Assembly (NCBI GenBank): GCA_947476855.1
Contig: CANJSR010000003.1
Span: forward strand, 1 to 42,367
DNA length: 42,367 nucleotides
Reading direction: 5' to 3'
Origin: Acetobacteraceae bacterium
GTDB taxonomy: Bacteria; Pseudomonadota; Alphaproteobacteria; Acetobacterales; Acetobacteraceae
A program made the translations under genes and the position numbers. The number at the start of each line of letters is the position of its first letter. Positions within the stretch are counted from its first letter, which is position 1. Below the pieces are notes generated by a model. That model was not told the origin of the DNA. It was given only the letters and a program-made list of their open reading frames with translations, and searched no databases. Shown here in pieces: positions 16,327 to 25,868 of this stretch.

Positions 16327-17172
16327 ATGCGAAACAGCCATATAGAAGTCGCGCCCATCGCCGGCGCGCTCGGCGCCGAAATCAGCGGCGTTGATGTCGC
16401 GCAGGACCTTGATGACGGCGTGATCGGGGAAATCCGGCAGGCCCTCCTCGACCACGGCGTGATCTTCTTCCGCGACCAGACCCTCAGCGTCGATCGCCAC
16501 AAGGCCTTCACCCGTCGGTTCGGTGATATCTTCATCCACCCGAACTACAACGGCGTCAGCGCCGACCCCGAGATCGTGGACATCAAGCGCGAACCGGGTG
16601 ACCGGAAGATCGTGGGGGAGGACTGGCACACCGACACCACCATGGTGGCCGACCCGCCGATGGGCGCCATCCTGTATGCCATCGAGGTGCCGCCCTATGG
16701 CGGGGACACGCTGTTCGCGAACCAATACCTCGCCTACGAGGCCCTGTCGGACGGGCTGAAGCGCACGCTGGAAGGCATGAAGGCGATCCATACGGACCGC
16801 ATGGTCGCCGGCCCGCAGGCGGGCATGAACGCGCAGCGATCCACCAAGGTGCGCGAGGATTCCGCCTGGCGGGAAACAATCAGCGTCCACCCCGTCGTCC
16901 GCACCCACCCGGAAACCGGCCGCAAGCTGCTGTTCGTCAACCGCTCCTACACCGTCGGGTTCGAGGGCTGGACCGAGGCGGAGAGCCGGCCACTGCTGGA
17001 TTTCCTGTTGGAACACGGGCACCGGCCGGAGTTCACCTGCCGGTTCCGCTGGACGAACGGCGCCATCGCATTCTGGGACAATCGCTGCACCAAGCATCTG
17101 GCCGTGCATGACGCCGGGCCGTTCCGCCGGATCATGCGTCGCACGCAGATTTCGGGCGATCCGGTCTACTGA
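16327..17172 (+). CDS. TauD/TfdA family Fe(II)/2-oxoglutarate dioxygenase
   Basis: A 281-aa enzyme of the TauD/TfdA family, which hydroxylates substrates such as taurine or aryloxyacetates with Fe(II) and 2-oxoglutarate. The metal triad is seen as WHTD (His101, Asp103) and the distal His261 in LAVHD. Arg272 in RRIMRRTQ is the expected 2-oxoglutarate anchor. The layout and length match TauD closely. GGGAGGA lies eight bases upstream of ATG 16327, a strong ribosome site. No sulfonate transporter lies nearby, so the substrate is open. Confidence 0.9.
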   Translation: MRNSHIEVAPIAGALGAEISGVDVAQDLDDGVIGEIRQALLDHGVIFFRDQTLSVDRHKAFTRRFGDIFIHPNYNGVSADPEIVDIKREPGDRKIVGEDWHTDTTMVADPPMGAILYAIEVPPYGGDTLFANQYLAYEALSDGLKRTLEGMKAIHTDRMVAGPQAGMNAQRSTKVREDSAWRETISVHPVVRTHPETGRKLLFVNRSYTVGFEGWTEAESRPLLDFLLEHGHRPEFTCRFRWTNGAIAFWDNRCTKHLAVHDAGPFRRIMRRTQISGDPVY

Positions 17173-17187
17173 CCACGCTCAGGCATG

Positions 17188-17211
17188 GGGGGCGCCGCGT
17201 CCGGTGCCCCC
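17188..17211. terminator. Hairpin between convergent TauD and SDR genes
   Basis: GGGGGCGCC pairs with GGTGCCCCC around a six-base loop, with one mismatch. It lies in the 48 bases between two convergent stops and could end both transcripts, though no T-run follows. Confidence 0.4.
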
Positions 17212-17220
17212 GCCGCCCGC

Positions 17221-18024
17221 CTACACCATCCCGCGGATGCGTCCGCCGTCGACGCGGATCATGCTGCCGGTGATGTACCCCGCCTTCTCGCTGGCCAGGA
17301 ACGCGCCCATCGGACCGTAGTCGTCTGGCATGCCCACCCGGCCGGCGGGTGTCTGCCGCACCGCCTCGGCCAGCCGTTCGCTCAGCGCTTCCTCGAAGCT
17401 GATGTTCTTCTGCCGCCCCAGCAGCGCGGCCGCGTCCCGCGTGCGGTCGGTCAGGATCGTACCCGGGGCCAGCACGTTCATCGTGACGCCGTCCTTCGCG
17501 ACCTCCCCCGACAGGGTCTTCAGCCACGCCCAGATCGAGGCGCGGAGCGTGTTGCTCAACGCCAGGTTCGGGATCGGGTGCTGCATGCCGGTGCTGCCGA
17601 CCACGATGACCCGCCCCCAGCCCTGCTGGCGCATGGCGGGTATCAGCCGGTTGGCGATGCGGATGGGGGAGACGACGATGTGCTGGAACCATTCCACCAG
17701 CGCGGGCTCCGTCATCTCGGACGCCGTGCATTGCGGCGGGCCGCCGTGGTTCAGCACCAGGATATCGACGCCGCCCATCGCCGCGACCGCCGCATCCGCC
17801 AGCCGGTCCATGGCCTCGCCGGTCGCGACATCGGCGACGATGCCCACCGCGCTGGCCGCGCCGAGCGCCTTGAGCGCGGCGGCGGCCTCATCGAGGCGGG
17901 CCTGGTCGCGGCCGCTTATTACCAGCGCCGCGCCTTCCTCGGCCAGGGCGTCCGCGATGGACCGGCCCAGCCCCTTCGTCCCGCCCATCACGAGCGCTCG
18001 GCGGTTCTTCAATCCGAGATTCAT
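17221..18024 (-). CDS. Atypical short-chain dehydrogenase/reductase-like protein
   Basis: A 267-aa Rossmann-fold protein. It has the nucleotide-binding GGTKGLG motif near residue 15, LNHGGP in place of NNAG, GSTGM at the catalytic Ser strand and a C-terminal GSMIRVDGG. The usual catalytic YxxxK is missing: the region reads PNLALSNTLRAS, with Leu/Ser and Arg in those places. This matches the described BKR-like SDR subgroup that lacks a perfect catalytic tetrad. Activity may therefore be altered or absent. GGAGG before ATG 18024 gives a strong start; the frame is open to 18243 without support. Confidence 0.87.
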   Translation of the reverse strand: MNLGLKNRRALVMGGTKGLGRSIADALAEEGAALVISGRDQARLDEAAAALKALGAASAVGIVADVATGEAMDRLADAAVAAMGGVDILVLNHGGPPQCTASEMTEPALVEWFQHIVVSPIRIANRLIPAMRQQGWGRVIVVGSTGMQHPIPNLALSNTLRASIWAWLKTLSGEVAKDGVTMNVLAPGTILTDRTRDAAALLGRQKNISFEEALSERLAEAVRQTPAGRVGMPDDYGPMGAFLASEKAGYITGSMIRVDGGRIRGMV

Positions 18025-18348
18025 GTTTTCCTCCCCCCTTCGGGTCGCAAGGACGTGACGATGATGCGGTTGGGGCGATTGCGCGAGCACTTTTGATCGA
18101 GGTTGTGGGCGGAGACCGGTCTTCCCCGAAACAGGGACAGGCGCGGGGGAAAGGCCATCCCCGCTCGGGTTTTTCGGGATCGATTCGTCCAATTTATCGC
18201 TACATGGAATAATTTTGCCGCATTTATCAGGTTTACGGCACAACGGACGTGCTTATAATGAAAAGACAACGGGCGGGTCTGAACCGCGCTCGACCTGAGG
18301 AGCCACCGCCCCTGCCAGCCCGGGGCCCGATGCCGGAGACCCCGACGC
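18025..18348. other. Intergenic region with promoter of the 1827-aa repeat protein
   Basis: The region separates the divergent SDR and repeat-protein genes. It contains an AT-rich island (about 18176-18260) unlike the GC-rich surroundings, the promoter at 18232-18259, and a GCGGGG/CCCCGC hairpin near 18140-18163 followed by a TTTTT run. No gene is seen. Confidence 0.5.
18232..18259 (+). promoter_or_regulatory. Sigma-70-like promoter for the 1827-aa repeat protein
   Basis: TTTACG, 16 bases, then TATAAT in an AT-rich stretch, giving a leader of about 85 bases before ATG 18349. It is the closest match to a housekeeping promoter seen in the window. Confidence 0.5.
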
Positions 18349-21300
18349 ATGCCGAACGTCACGATCACCGGGACGACTGTTGCCTCGTCCGTGCCAGCCT
18401 ATTCCTTTGGTGGCAGCAACGTCACCCTGTTCAACCTGGGCTCCATCGAGAGCACGGGCGCCTTCGCGGTCCTGAGCACGCTAGCCAGCAACGCGGTCGT
18501 GAACAGCGGTACGATCGGATCCGGCAACGCACAGCTGATCGGTATCCGCATGAGCGTGGGTGGCGCGGTCACCAACCAGGCGGGCGGCACGATCCGCTCC
18601 GGGGTTGGGGTGCAGATATCAGGGGCGGCGGGCACGGTCGCGAATGCCGGCGTGATCACAGGCACCAACGCCGGCCTGTTCGGGGTCCGGCTGCACAACG
18701 GCGGGACGATCAGCAACCTGTCGGGCGGGACGATCAGCGGGCCGCAGGCGGGCGTCTACCTGGCCCGCGGGTCCTCGGCCGTGGTGACCAATGCGGCGGG
18801 CGGCACGATCACCGGCAAGCTTGGCATCCGCAACCTCGCCAACACCCAGGTCGTCAATGCGGGCAGGATGTTGGGCGCCACCGCGGCAGGTGGCGCGGGC
18901 GCCTACATGTTTGCCGGATCGGTCACCAACCAGGCCGGCGGCACGATCTCGGGCGACTGGGGGGTCATGCTGCGGGATTTCGCGGGCGGCGCGGATAATG
19001 CCGGGGTGATCCTCGGCCTGGGGGGCGGGCAGAAGGGCACCGGGATCGGCGTCTATGTGGAAACAACGATCACCAACCGCTCGACCGGCACAATCAGCGG
19101 CGCCTCCAACGGAATCGTCAACCAGTTCGGCGGGACGATCACCAACCAGGCTGGCGGGACGATCGCCTCGGCGAACAGGGGCGTGTTCCTGGCCAAGGGT
19201 GTCGTGGACAATGCCGGCCGGATCACCGCCGACAGCATCGGAATCCAGAGCGGAGCCTCCGGCGCGCTGAACGTGACGAACCAGTCGACCGGGCTGATCA
19301 ACGGGACGCAGATCGGCGTGGCGCTGGCGGGCGGGGGCCTGGTGGTCAATCAGGCGGGCGGGACGATCTCCGGCAGTCGGGCGGTGCATGGCACCATCAC
19401 CGCGCTGGACAACGCCGGGCTGATCACCGCGCGGGACATCGCGGTCCGGTTCCTGAACGAAGGGTCGTTGACCAACAGCGCCACCGGCACCATCACCGGC
19501 ACCAGCCTGGGCCTGCTGATGAATGTCGCCGCGACGGTGGACAATGCAGGGTCGATCGTCGGCAACCACGCCGTGCGGATGTTTGGCGGCGGAACGCTGG
19601 TCAATCACGCCGGCGCGCTGATCGAAGGCGGGTTCGATGCGATCGACGTCACGACCGGCGTCGGCACTGTCATCAACGCCGGCGATATCGACGCGCTCGG
19701 CTTGGGCGTTTTGTTCAACACCGACGGCAAGGTCGTAAACCAGGCCACCGGCACCATCACCGCCAGCTATGGCGTCGTGATGGGGATCAAGGCGACCGGA
19801 GTGTCGCTGGCTGTCGAGAATGCCGGCCTCATCGCGGGCCACACGAGTTCGGGCGTTGGCGTCTTCAACGTCCAGGGCACGGTCGCCAATCTGGCCGGCG
19901 CGACCATCAGCGGCGCCCATGCCATCCATGCCCGCTATGACGGGGCTATCATCGACAATGCCGGCCTGATCGCCGGTGGCGCCGGCATCGCGACCAATGT
20001 CGGCTACACGGACGCGACGGCGGCCGGCATCTGGCTGCCCGGGGGGGGCCGCATCACCAACCACGCCGGCGGCACGATCACCGGCGAAGCGGGTATCGCG
20101 ACAGCCGGCACCCTGCATGCCACCATCGCCAATGCCGGGCTGATCGCCGGCGGAACGATGAACGCCAGCGGCCCCGACAACCCCCGCGCCGGCCATGGCG
20201 TCTACCTGACCGCCGGCACGCTGACGAACCAGGCCGGCGGCGTCATCACCGGGCGCCAGGCGGTCGGAGCCAAGGGCGGTTCGGCCACCGTGGTGAACGC
20301 CGGCAGCATCGCCGGCACCGTCCAGGGCGCGACCCTGGCCAACGGGGCGCTGCTGACCAACCAATCGGGCGGAGTCGTCTCGGGCGGCACCGCCGGCGTC
20401 GTCCTGGGAAGCGGCGGCCGGCTGAACAACCTGGCCGGGGGCACGATCACCGGCGGCATCGGCCTGTCCGGCGCGGGCACCGCCAGCACGGCCGGGCGCA
20501 TCATCGGCACCGGCGGCACCGCCGTCGCCATGGCGGCGGGGTCGGCGAACCGCCTGATCATCACCCGCGGCGCCACCTTCACGGGCGCCGTCAATGGCGG
20601 CAACACGTTGGGTGCCTCCACCGTCAGCACGCTCGAACTCACCTCCAGCGCCTCGGCCGGCATCCTCACGGGCCTGGGCACGACCATCACCGGCTTCGAG
20701 CGGATCGAGGTGAATGCCGGTGCGACCTGGGCGATGACCGGGGCGTTCAAGGGCACCGTCGTCAACCACGGCGCCATCTCACGGACCAACGCCACCGCGC
20801 TGGTGTTCGGCGCGGGTCACGCCAACCGCCTGGTCATCGAGGAAGGCGCCAGCTTCGTCGGCACCATCAACGGCGGCAACGCGGCCAAGTCGTCGGTGCA
20901 GAGCACGATCGAGCTGACCTCCCTCAGCACCACCGGAACCCTCAACGGGCTCGGGACCCAGTTCATCAATTTCGGCCGGGTCGAGGTGGATGCCGGCGCG
21001 CGCTGGGTCCTGCCCGCCGGCATGACCGGCACCGTGTCCAACGCCGGGACGATCATCGGTAACGCCGGCACCGCGCTGGCCATGGGCAGCGGGATCGCCA
21101 ACCGGGTGATCATGCGCGACGGCGGGGTGTTCGACGGCGTGGTCAAGGGCGGCAACGCGATCGGCTCGTCCATCGTCAGCACGCTGGAGCTTGGCGGCAC
21201 CGGAACGACCACCGGCCTGACGGCACAGTTCCAGGACTTCGCCGCGATCGAGATAGCGGCTGGCGCGGACTGGTCCCTGATGGGCGCCTACACGCTGGCG

Positions 21301-23832
21301 GGCGGCCGGACGATGACCAACAACGGGTCGCTGACGGTGCTGGGCGGTCTGACCAACGCCGGCACGATCCGCAACGGCTTTACCGTGAACAGCGGCGGCA
21401 GCGTGACCAACACGGCCACCGGGTCGATAACCGGCGCGTTCGCCGTTGATGCGCGGTACGGCGCCGGCGTCTCGGTGACCAATGCCGGACGCATCACGGC
21501 CGATCCCAACGGGGCTGGTATCCTCCTCGGGGACAACGGCTTCGTCACCAACGCGGCGACCGGCACGATCACCGGGCTGCGTGGTGTCTTCGCCCTTGGG
21601 CCGGATGCCACGGTGGACAACAGCGGCCGGATCATCGCGACCGTCACCGCCGGCAGCCGCGGTGTGTCGTTCAACGACGGGGGCACCGTCACGAACCGGG
21701 CAAGCGGGACGATCAGCGGCGACTTCGGAGTCATGCTGCTCGGCGGCGGCACGCTCGAGAACGCTGGGAAGGTCATCGGCTCCGGCGGGACGGCGGTGGT
21801 CTTCACCGCCGGGGTCGAGAACCGCGTGATCCTGCGCCCGCGCGCCACCTTCACCGGCGTCGTCGACGGCGGGAACGCGATCGGTGACACGGTGGTCAGC
21901 ACGCTTGAACTGGCCGCGGGCACCGTGACCGGCGTGCTATCGGGGCTTGGCACCCAGTTCGTGAATTTCGGCCAGGTCGACGTCGATGCCGGCGCAAGCT
22001 GGTCCTTCGCCTCCGGCAACCTGGTCCAGGGTTCCCTGACCAATGCGGGTACCATCCGTGGGCCGGTGCGGCTGGGCACCGATGCCTCGGTCAGCAACGC
22101 GGCCACCGGATTGATCACCGGTCAGGACGCGCTGGACGCGGCCGAGGGCGCTGTCACGATCGCCAATGCCGGCCGCCTGGTCGGTCAGGCGTCGGGCACC
22201 GGCATCCGGCTGAGCATCGGCGGTTCGATCAGCAACGCCGCGACCGGCACGATCTCCGGCGGCATGGCGATCTACGCCGCGCCGATGGGGTCCGCGACGA
22301 TCGTCAATGCCGGCAGGCTGGTGGGCAACGCCGCGAGCGGCTGGGGCATCAACCTGAAGGAAGGCGGCGCGGTCACCAACCAGGCCGGCGGCACCATCAC
22401 CGGCTATTATGGCGTCAGCGCCGGGTATCTGGCGTCCGACCTGACCAATGCCGGCGTCATCCGTGGCAATGACTCGGGCGGCCTCGGCGTCGGGTTCAAG
22501 ACGGGCGGCAGCATCACCAACCAGGCCGGCGGCACCATCCGCGCCAAGCAGGCGATCTATGGCGGGGCGTCCAGCCCGCTGACCATCGTCAACGCCGGTA
22601 CGGTGACGGGCGGCGTGGCGAACGGCGTCGGCGTCCGGTTGAAGGGCGGCGGCACGCTCACGAACCAAGTCGGAGGCACGATCACGGGCTACAATGGCAT
22701 CTATGCCAGCGGCAGTCCAGCGACGATCGTGAACAGCGGCGGCATCCGCGGCAGCGGCGTGGCGGCCTTCGGCGCCTATTTGTCCGCGGGCGGATCGGTC
22801 ACCAACAACGCCGGCGGGACGATCCGCGGCGGGATCGGGGTCATGATCGGGGGAGAGGCCGGGACGGTCCGCAACGCGGGCGCGATCATCGGGTCCGTCG
22901 GCACCGCGGTGGCGCTGGCGGGCGGCTTCGCCAACCGGGTGATCGTCGACACGACCGGCACCTTCAGCGGGGTGGTCGATGGCGGCAACACGATCGGCTC
23001 CACGGTCGCCAGCACGCTGGCGCTGGCGGTGGGCACCACCACCGGGACCCTGTCCGGCCTGGGCGCGCAGTTCATCAACTTCGAGCAGGTCACCATCGAC
23101 GAAGGCGCGTCCTGGGCGATCCAGGCCACATCCGCCGTCCTGGCGGGCACCACGATCAGCGGCAGCGGCGGGCCCAGCGCCCTGACCATCACGACGGCCG
23201 GCACCTTTGGCCTTGGCAATGTCAGTGACATCCCGACGATCCAGCTTGCGGCGGGGGCCAATAGCGTCACCCTGGCGGACACGACGGTGGCGGACGGTCC
23301 GGTCACGGTTCTCGCCGGGGCCACGGGGACGAACACCATCGATGCTTCGGGCCTGACGGGCGCGAGCACCGGGCACAGCCTGACCTACGTGTCCGGCTCG
23401 GGTGCCGACACCTTCATGGGCGGGATGGCGGACGACACGATCTTCGCTGGCACCGGGGCCGCGAACGTCACCGGCGGGGATGGCTTCGACCGGCTGGTGT
23501 TCGTGTCCAGCGCCCTGCCGACGCAGACCTTCACCGACTTCGAATCCGGGGAGGACTCGCTGCTGCTGTACGGCATCCACGCGGTGGGCGGGTTCGACCT
23601 GGGCGCGATCGACAATGCGCTGAACCCGAGTTCTCCGACGCCGATCGACCCGACGATCTTCGTTGCGAACGCCACCGGGTCCTTCACCAGCGTCGACCAG
23701 CGGCTGGCCTACAACACATCCAGCGGAGCGCTGTCGTATAGCGCGACCGGCAACAACGTCGGGGCCTCGGTCTTTGCCTCCTTGACCGGGGCGCCGACAT
23801 TGTCCGCGACCGACATCCTGTTCGAGCGCTGA
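18349..23832 (+). CDS. Giant beta-strand-repeat surface protein with RTX-like C-terminus
   Basis: A 1827-aa protein built from dozens of repeats of about 30 residues, in the pattern (V)TNQAGGTITG...G...(V)NAG.I.G. These are the units of a long right-handed beta helix, as in adhesins and haemagglutinins. Four longer blocks carry GGFANRVIV-like and GLGAQFINF-like motifs. The last 250 residues hold degenerate RTX nonapeptides (GSGADTFMGG, ADDTIFAGTG, GGDGFDRLVF) and a C-terminal FESGEDSLLL region. There is no N-terminal signal peptide. Export by a type I system is therefore inferred; none is encoded here. CCGGAG sits about ten bases before ATG 18349. The likely role is adhesion or biofilm matrix. 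Several antisense frames across it are composition artefacts. Confidence 0.85.
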   Translation: MPNVTITGTTVASSVPAYSFGGSNVTLFNLGSIESTGAFAVLSTLASNAVVNSGTIGSGNAQLIGIRMSVGGAVTNQAGGTIRSGVGVQISGAAGTVANAGVITGTNAGLFGVRLHNGGTISNLSGGTISGPQAGVYLARGSSAVVTNAAGGTITGKLGIRNLANTQVVNAGRMLGATAAGGAGAYMFAGSVTNQAGGTISGDWGVMLRDFAGGADNAGVILGLGGGQKGTGIGVYVETTITNRSTGTISGASNGIVNQFGGTITNQAGGTIASANRGVFLAKGVVDNAGRITADSIGIQSGASGALNVTNQSTGLINGTQIGVALAGGGLVVNQAGGTISGSRAVHGTITALDNAGLITARDIAVRFLNEGSLTNSATGTITGTSLGLLMNVAATVDNAGSIVGNHAVRMFGGGTLVNHAGALIEGGFDAIDVTTGVGTVINAGDIDALGLGVLFNTDGKVVNQATGTITASYGVVMGIKATGVSLAVENAGLIAGHTSSGVGVFNVQGTVANLAGATISGAHAIHARYDGAIIDNAGLIAGGAGIATNVGYTDATAAGIWLPGGGRITNHAGGTITGEAGIATAGTLHATIANAGLIAGGTMNASGPDNPRAGHGVYLTAGTLTNQAGGVITGRQAVGAKGGSATVVNAGSIAGTVQGATLANGALLTNQSGGVVSGGTAGVVLGSGGRLNNLAGGTITGGIGLSGAGTASTAGRIIGTGGTAVAMAAGSANRLIITRGATFTGAVNGGNTLGASTVSTLELTSSASAGILTGLGTTITGFERIEVNAGATWAMTGAFKGTVVNHGAISRTNATALVFGAGHANRLVIEEGASFVGTINGGNAAKSSVQSTIELTSLSTTGTLNGLGTQFINFGRVEVDAGARWVLPAGMTGTVSNAGTIIGNAGTALAMGSGIANRVIMRDGGVFDGVVKGGNAIGSSIVSTLELGGTGTTTGLTAQFQDFAAIEIAAGADWSLMGAYTLAGGRTMTNNGSLTVLGGLTNAGTIRNGFTVNSGGSVTNTATGSITGAFAVDARYGAGVSVTNAGRITADPNGAGILLGDNGFVTNAATGTITGLRGVFALGPDATVDNSGRIIATVTAGSRGVSFNDGGTVTNRASGTISGDFGVMLLGGGTLENAGKVIGSGGTAVVFTAGVENRVILRPRATFTGVVDGGNAIGDTVVSTLELAAGTVTGVLSGLGTQFVNFGQVDVDAGASWSFASGNLVQGSLTNAGTIRGPVRLGTDASVSNAATGLITGQDALDAAEGAVTIANAGRLVGQASGTGIRLSIGGSISNAATGTISGGMAIYAAPMGSATIVNAGRLVGNAASGWGINLKEGGAVTNQAGGTITGYYGVSAGYLASDLTNAGVIRGNDSGGLGVGFKTGGSITNQAGGTIRAKQAIYGGASSPLTIVNAGTVTGGVANGVGVRLKGGGTLTNQVGGTITGYNGIYASGSPATIVNSGGIRGSGVAAFGAYLSAGGSVTNNAGGTIRGGIGVMIGGEAGTVRNAGAIIGSVGTAVALAGGFANRVIVDTTGTFSGVVDGGNTIGSTVASTLALAVGTTTGTLSGLGAQFINFEQVTIDEGASWAIQATSAVLAGTTISGSGGPSALTITTAGTFGLGNVSDIPTIQLAAGANSVTLADTTVADGPVTVLAGATGTNTIDASGLTGASTGHSLTYVSGSGADTFMGGMADDTIFAGTGAANVTGGDGFDRLVFVSSALPTQTFTDFESGEDSLLLYGIHAVGGFDLGAIDNALNPSSPTPIDPTIFVANATGSFTSVDQRLAYNTSSGALSYSATGNNVGASVFASLTGAPTLSATDILFER

Positions 23833-23942
23833 CGCCCCCCCCCGGGCCGTCATGCCGGTGGCGGAAGCGAGCCGCGCCCCCTCCTTGCCGAAGACCGAGA
23901 GGGCCGTCACAGTCGCCCGCAAACGCCATGAGGAAATCGTCC

Positions 23943-24803
23943 ATGCGCCCGAATCGCCTCCGCCAGAAGCTCGACGCCGGCCTGCCCACCCTGGGCACGC
24001 ATATCCTGTCGAGCTGGCCCACGCTTGTTGAACTGATCGGCGCGGCCGGCGGTCATTACGACTACGTGGAGTTCACCGCCGAGTACGCCCCGTTCTCGCT
24101 CTACGACCTGGATAATCTGGGCCGAGCGATGGAGGTCGCGGGGATCGGGGGGATGATCAAGGTGGAGCAGGGTGAGTACACGCACCAGGCGATGCGCGCG
24201 ATCGGCTCGGGCTTCCAGTCGGTGCTGTTCGCCGATGTCCGCACGGTGGAGGACGCCAAGGCCTGCGTCGCCGCTGTGCGCGCCGAAACCCCCGGCAATC
24301 GCCGCGGCTTCGGCCTGACCGGCGTCGGCATGCGGCGCGATGTCGGCACGACGCTGGAGGGCGGGTCCCCGGCCTATGTCAAGGCGCTCGATGAGGTCGT
24401 TGTCGTGCTGATGGTCGAGAAGCGGGAGTGTGTGGAAGACCTGGACGCCATCCTCGCGGTGCCCGGCATCGACATGGTGCAGTTCGGCGGGTCGGATTAC
24501 TCGATGTCGATCGGGCAGACCGGCAGCCGCGGCCACCCGGATGTGCGGAAGGCGGAACTGAAGACGATCGAGACCGCGCTGAAGCTGGGCATCCATCCGC
24601 GCATCGAGATCGGCGATGCCGAACAGGCGGCGCCGTATATCGAGATGGGCGTGAAGCATTTCTGCATCGGCTGGGACGTTCGCATCCTGGCCGATTTCTG
24701 GCGGACCCGGGGCGCGACCATGCAGGGGATGCTGTCCGCCGCGCCGGCCACGCCGACCGCGAAGCCGACCGAGATCAAGAACGCCGTCGACAACTATCGC
24801 TGA
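23943..24803 (+). CDS. HpcH/HpaI-family aldolase-like protein, divergent
   Basis: A 286-aa TIM-barrel protein of the HpcH/HpaI/citrate lyase beta family. The fold is shown by AAGGHYDYVEFTAEYAPF, SGFQSVLFADVRTVEDAKACV, VVVLMVEKRECVEDLDAIL and the metal-site FGGSDYSMSIG. The catalytic His that follows Glu in the classical motif is Tyr here (AEYAP), and the usual Arg strand reads IKVEQGEY. Both differ from the aldolase at 13042-13854. It may be an aldolase with another substrate or a lyase of altered chemistry. ATG 23943 is chosen because GAGGAAAT lies eight bases upstream; ATG 23928 is in frame. A convergent hairpin separates it from the TonB gene. Confidence 0.8.
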   Translation: MRPNRLRQKLDAGLPTLGTHILSSWPTLVELIGAAGGHYDYVEFTAEYAPFSLYDLDNLGRAMEVAGIGGMIKVEQGEYTHQAMRAIGSGFQSVLFADVRTVEDAKACVAAVRAETPGNRRGFGLTGVGMRRDVGTTLEGGSPAYVKALDEVVVVLMVEKRECVEDLDAILAVPGIDMVQFGGSDYSMSIGQTGSRGHPDVRKAELKTIETALKLGIHPRIEIGDAEQAAPYIEMGVKHFCIGWDVRILADFWRTRGATMQGMLSAAPATPTAKPTEIKNAVDNYR

Positions 24804-24814
24804 CCACCCGTCCG

Positions 24815-24847
24815 CACCAGCCCGGGGCGCGTGACCCTGGGCTGGTG
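24815..24847. terminator. Rho-independent-like terminator between convergent genes
   Basis: CACCAGCCC pairs with GGGCTGGTG, with an inner GGG/CCC pair, and ATCCTTTCT follows on the plus strand. It lies between the stops of the aldolase-like and TonB genes and probably serves both. Confidence 0.65.
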
Positions 24848-24861
24848 ATCCTTTCTGACGC

Positions 24862-25767
24862 TCAGCGGCGGTTGAAGATGTAGTTGATCGTCAGTTCCAG
24901 CGTGACCTGGTCGTCCCGCGTGTTCGGCGGAAAGGGCGGCACGGTGGACCCGCGGAACACATCCTGTGCGCCCATGTTGAGCCAGGGAGAGTCCGAGGCT
25001 CCGAGGAGCTTCACGGTCCGCACCTTGCCGGACCGCTCCACCACGATCTCGATCCGCACCTTGCCGGCCTGTTGCAGGGCCACGGCCTGGGATGGGTAGT
25101 AGCCATGCCGCTGCCACCACTCATGCAGGGCGTTCATCCAGCTTGGCTCCACATGCCCGGCCGTGAGTTTGGCGAACTGGCCGAACGAGGCCTCTCCGGT
25201 CATTGCTGACCCCGGGGTCGCTGGCTGCCCGAAGGAATAGGATTGCGGCACCGGGAAGCTTGGGGCGGCCCTGGGCGGTGCCGCCCTGGGGGGAGCGGGC
25301 GTGCTGGGGCGTGCCGGGGCGGCATCCGGCTGTCGTGGCGGTGTGGGTGGCGCCGTTGCGGGTGGTGGTGGGGGCGGGGGAAGCGGCAGGGCCTCGGCCG
25401 GTTCCGCCCGCTGTGCTTGCGGCGGAGTCGGCAGGTCGGTGGGGCTGGGTGTCGGCAGGGCGCGCTGCCCTTCGTTCGGCGGCTCAAACACCATCGCCAC
25501 GGGGGAAGGCAGATCCGTTGGCGGCTCGATCGGGTCCAGACGGGGCCAGAGCAGGATCACCGCCACCAGCAACGCATGCAGCAGGACCGAGACCAGGCCG
25601 ATCAGCGCCAGGCGCCGCCGGGTCGCATGGCGGGCGATCAGGGCCGCGAGGCGCCGATGACGCGGCAGGACAGCGGCCGCGTCGGGGGACGGGCGCGACG
25701 CGAAATCCCGCGCCCGCCATCCGACGGGGCGTTTGCTGGTGCCTTTCAACGTGGCCGTTCGTGTCAC
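24862..25767 (-). CDS. TonB-like energy transducer
   Basis: A 301-aa inner-membrane protein. A basic N-terminal cytoplasmic segment precedes one membrane helix (LIGLVSVLLHALLVAVILLW, about residues 55-75). A long Pro/Ala-rich periplasmic linker follows. The C-terminal 90 residues form a TonB domain (HGYYPSQAVALQQAGKVRIEIVVERSGKV, VPPFPPN, LTINYIF). The SVLLHALLV helix keeps the Ser and His that in TonB contact ExbB/ExbD. GTG 25767 has GAGG seven bases upstream. Neither ExbB/ExbD nor a TonB-dependent receptor is encoded nearby, so its outer-membrane partner is unknown. Confidence 0.88.
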   Translation of the reverse strand: MTRTATLKGTSKRPVGWRARDFASRPSPDAAAVLPRHRRLAALIARHATRRRLALIGLVSVLLHALLVAVILLWPRLDPIEPPTDLPSPVAMVFEPPNEGQRALPTPSPTDLPTPPQAQRAEPAEALPLPPPPPPPATAPPTPPRQPDAAPARPSTPAPPRAAPPRAAPSFPVPQSYSFGQPATPGSAMTGEASFGQFAKLTAGHVEPSWMNALHEWWQRHGYYPSQAVALQQAGKVRIEIVVERSGKVRTVKLLGASDSPWLNMGAQDVFRGSTVPPFPPNTRDDQVTLELTINYIFNRR

Positions 25768-25868
25768 GGGCGCCTCGATCGGTCCGGGACAGTGCTCCTA
25801 CTACGGCTCACGCGACGCTTCGACCCCGTGTGTGGTGCGTGCCCTGGCGACGATAGGGCGGGGCCGTC

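Noticed and set aside
18140..18185. Hairpin plus T-run as a terminator on the plus strand
   Set aside because: No plus-strand gene ends just upstream, and the promoter of the next gene lies after it; it may be chance.
18619..23922. Minus-strand frames of 716 and 661 aa across the 1827-aa gene
   Set aside because: Composition artefacts opposite a repetitive GC-rich gene, with no ribosome site or domain.
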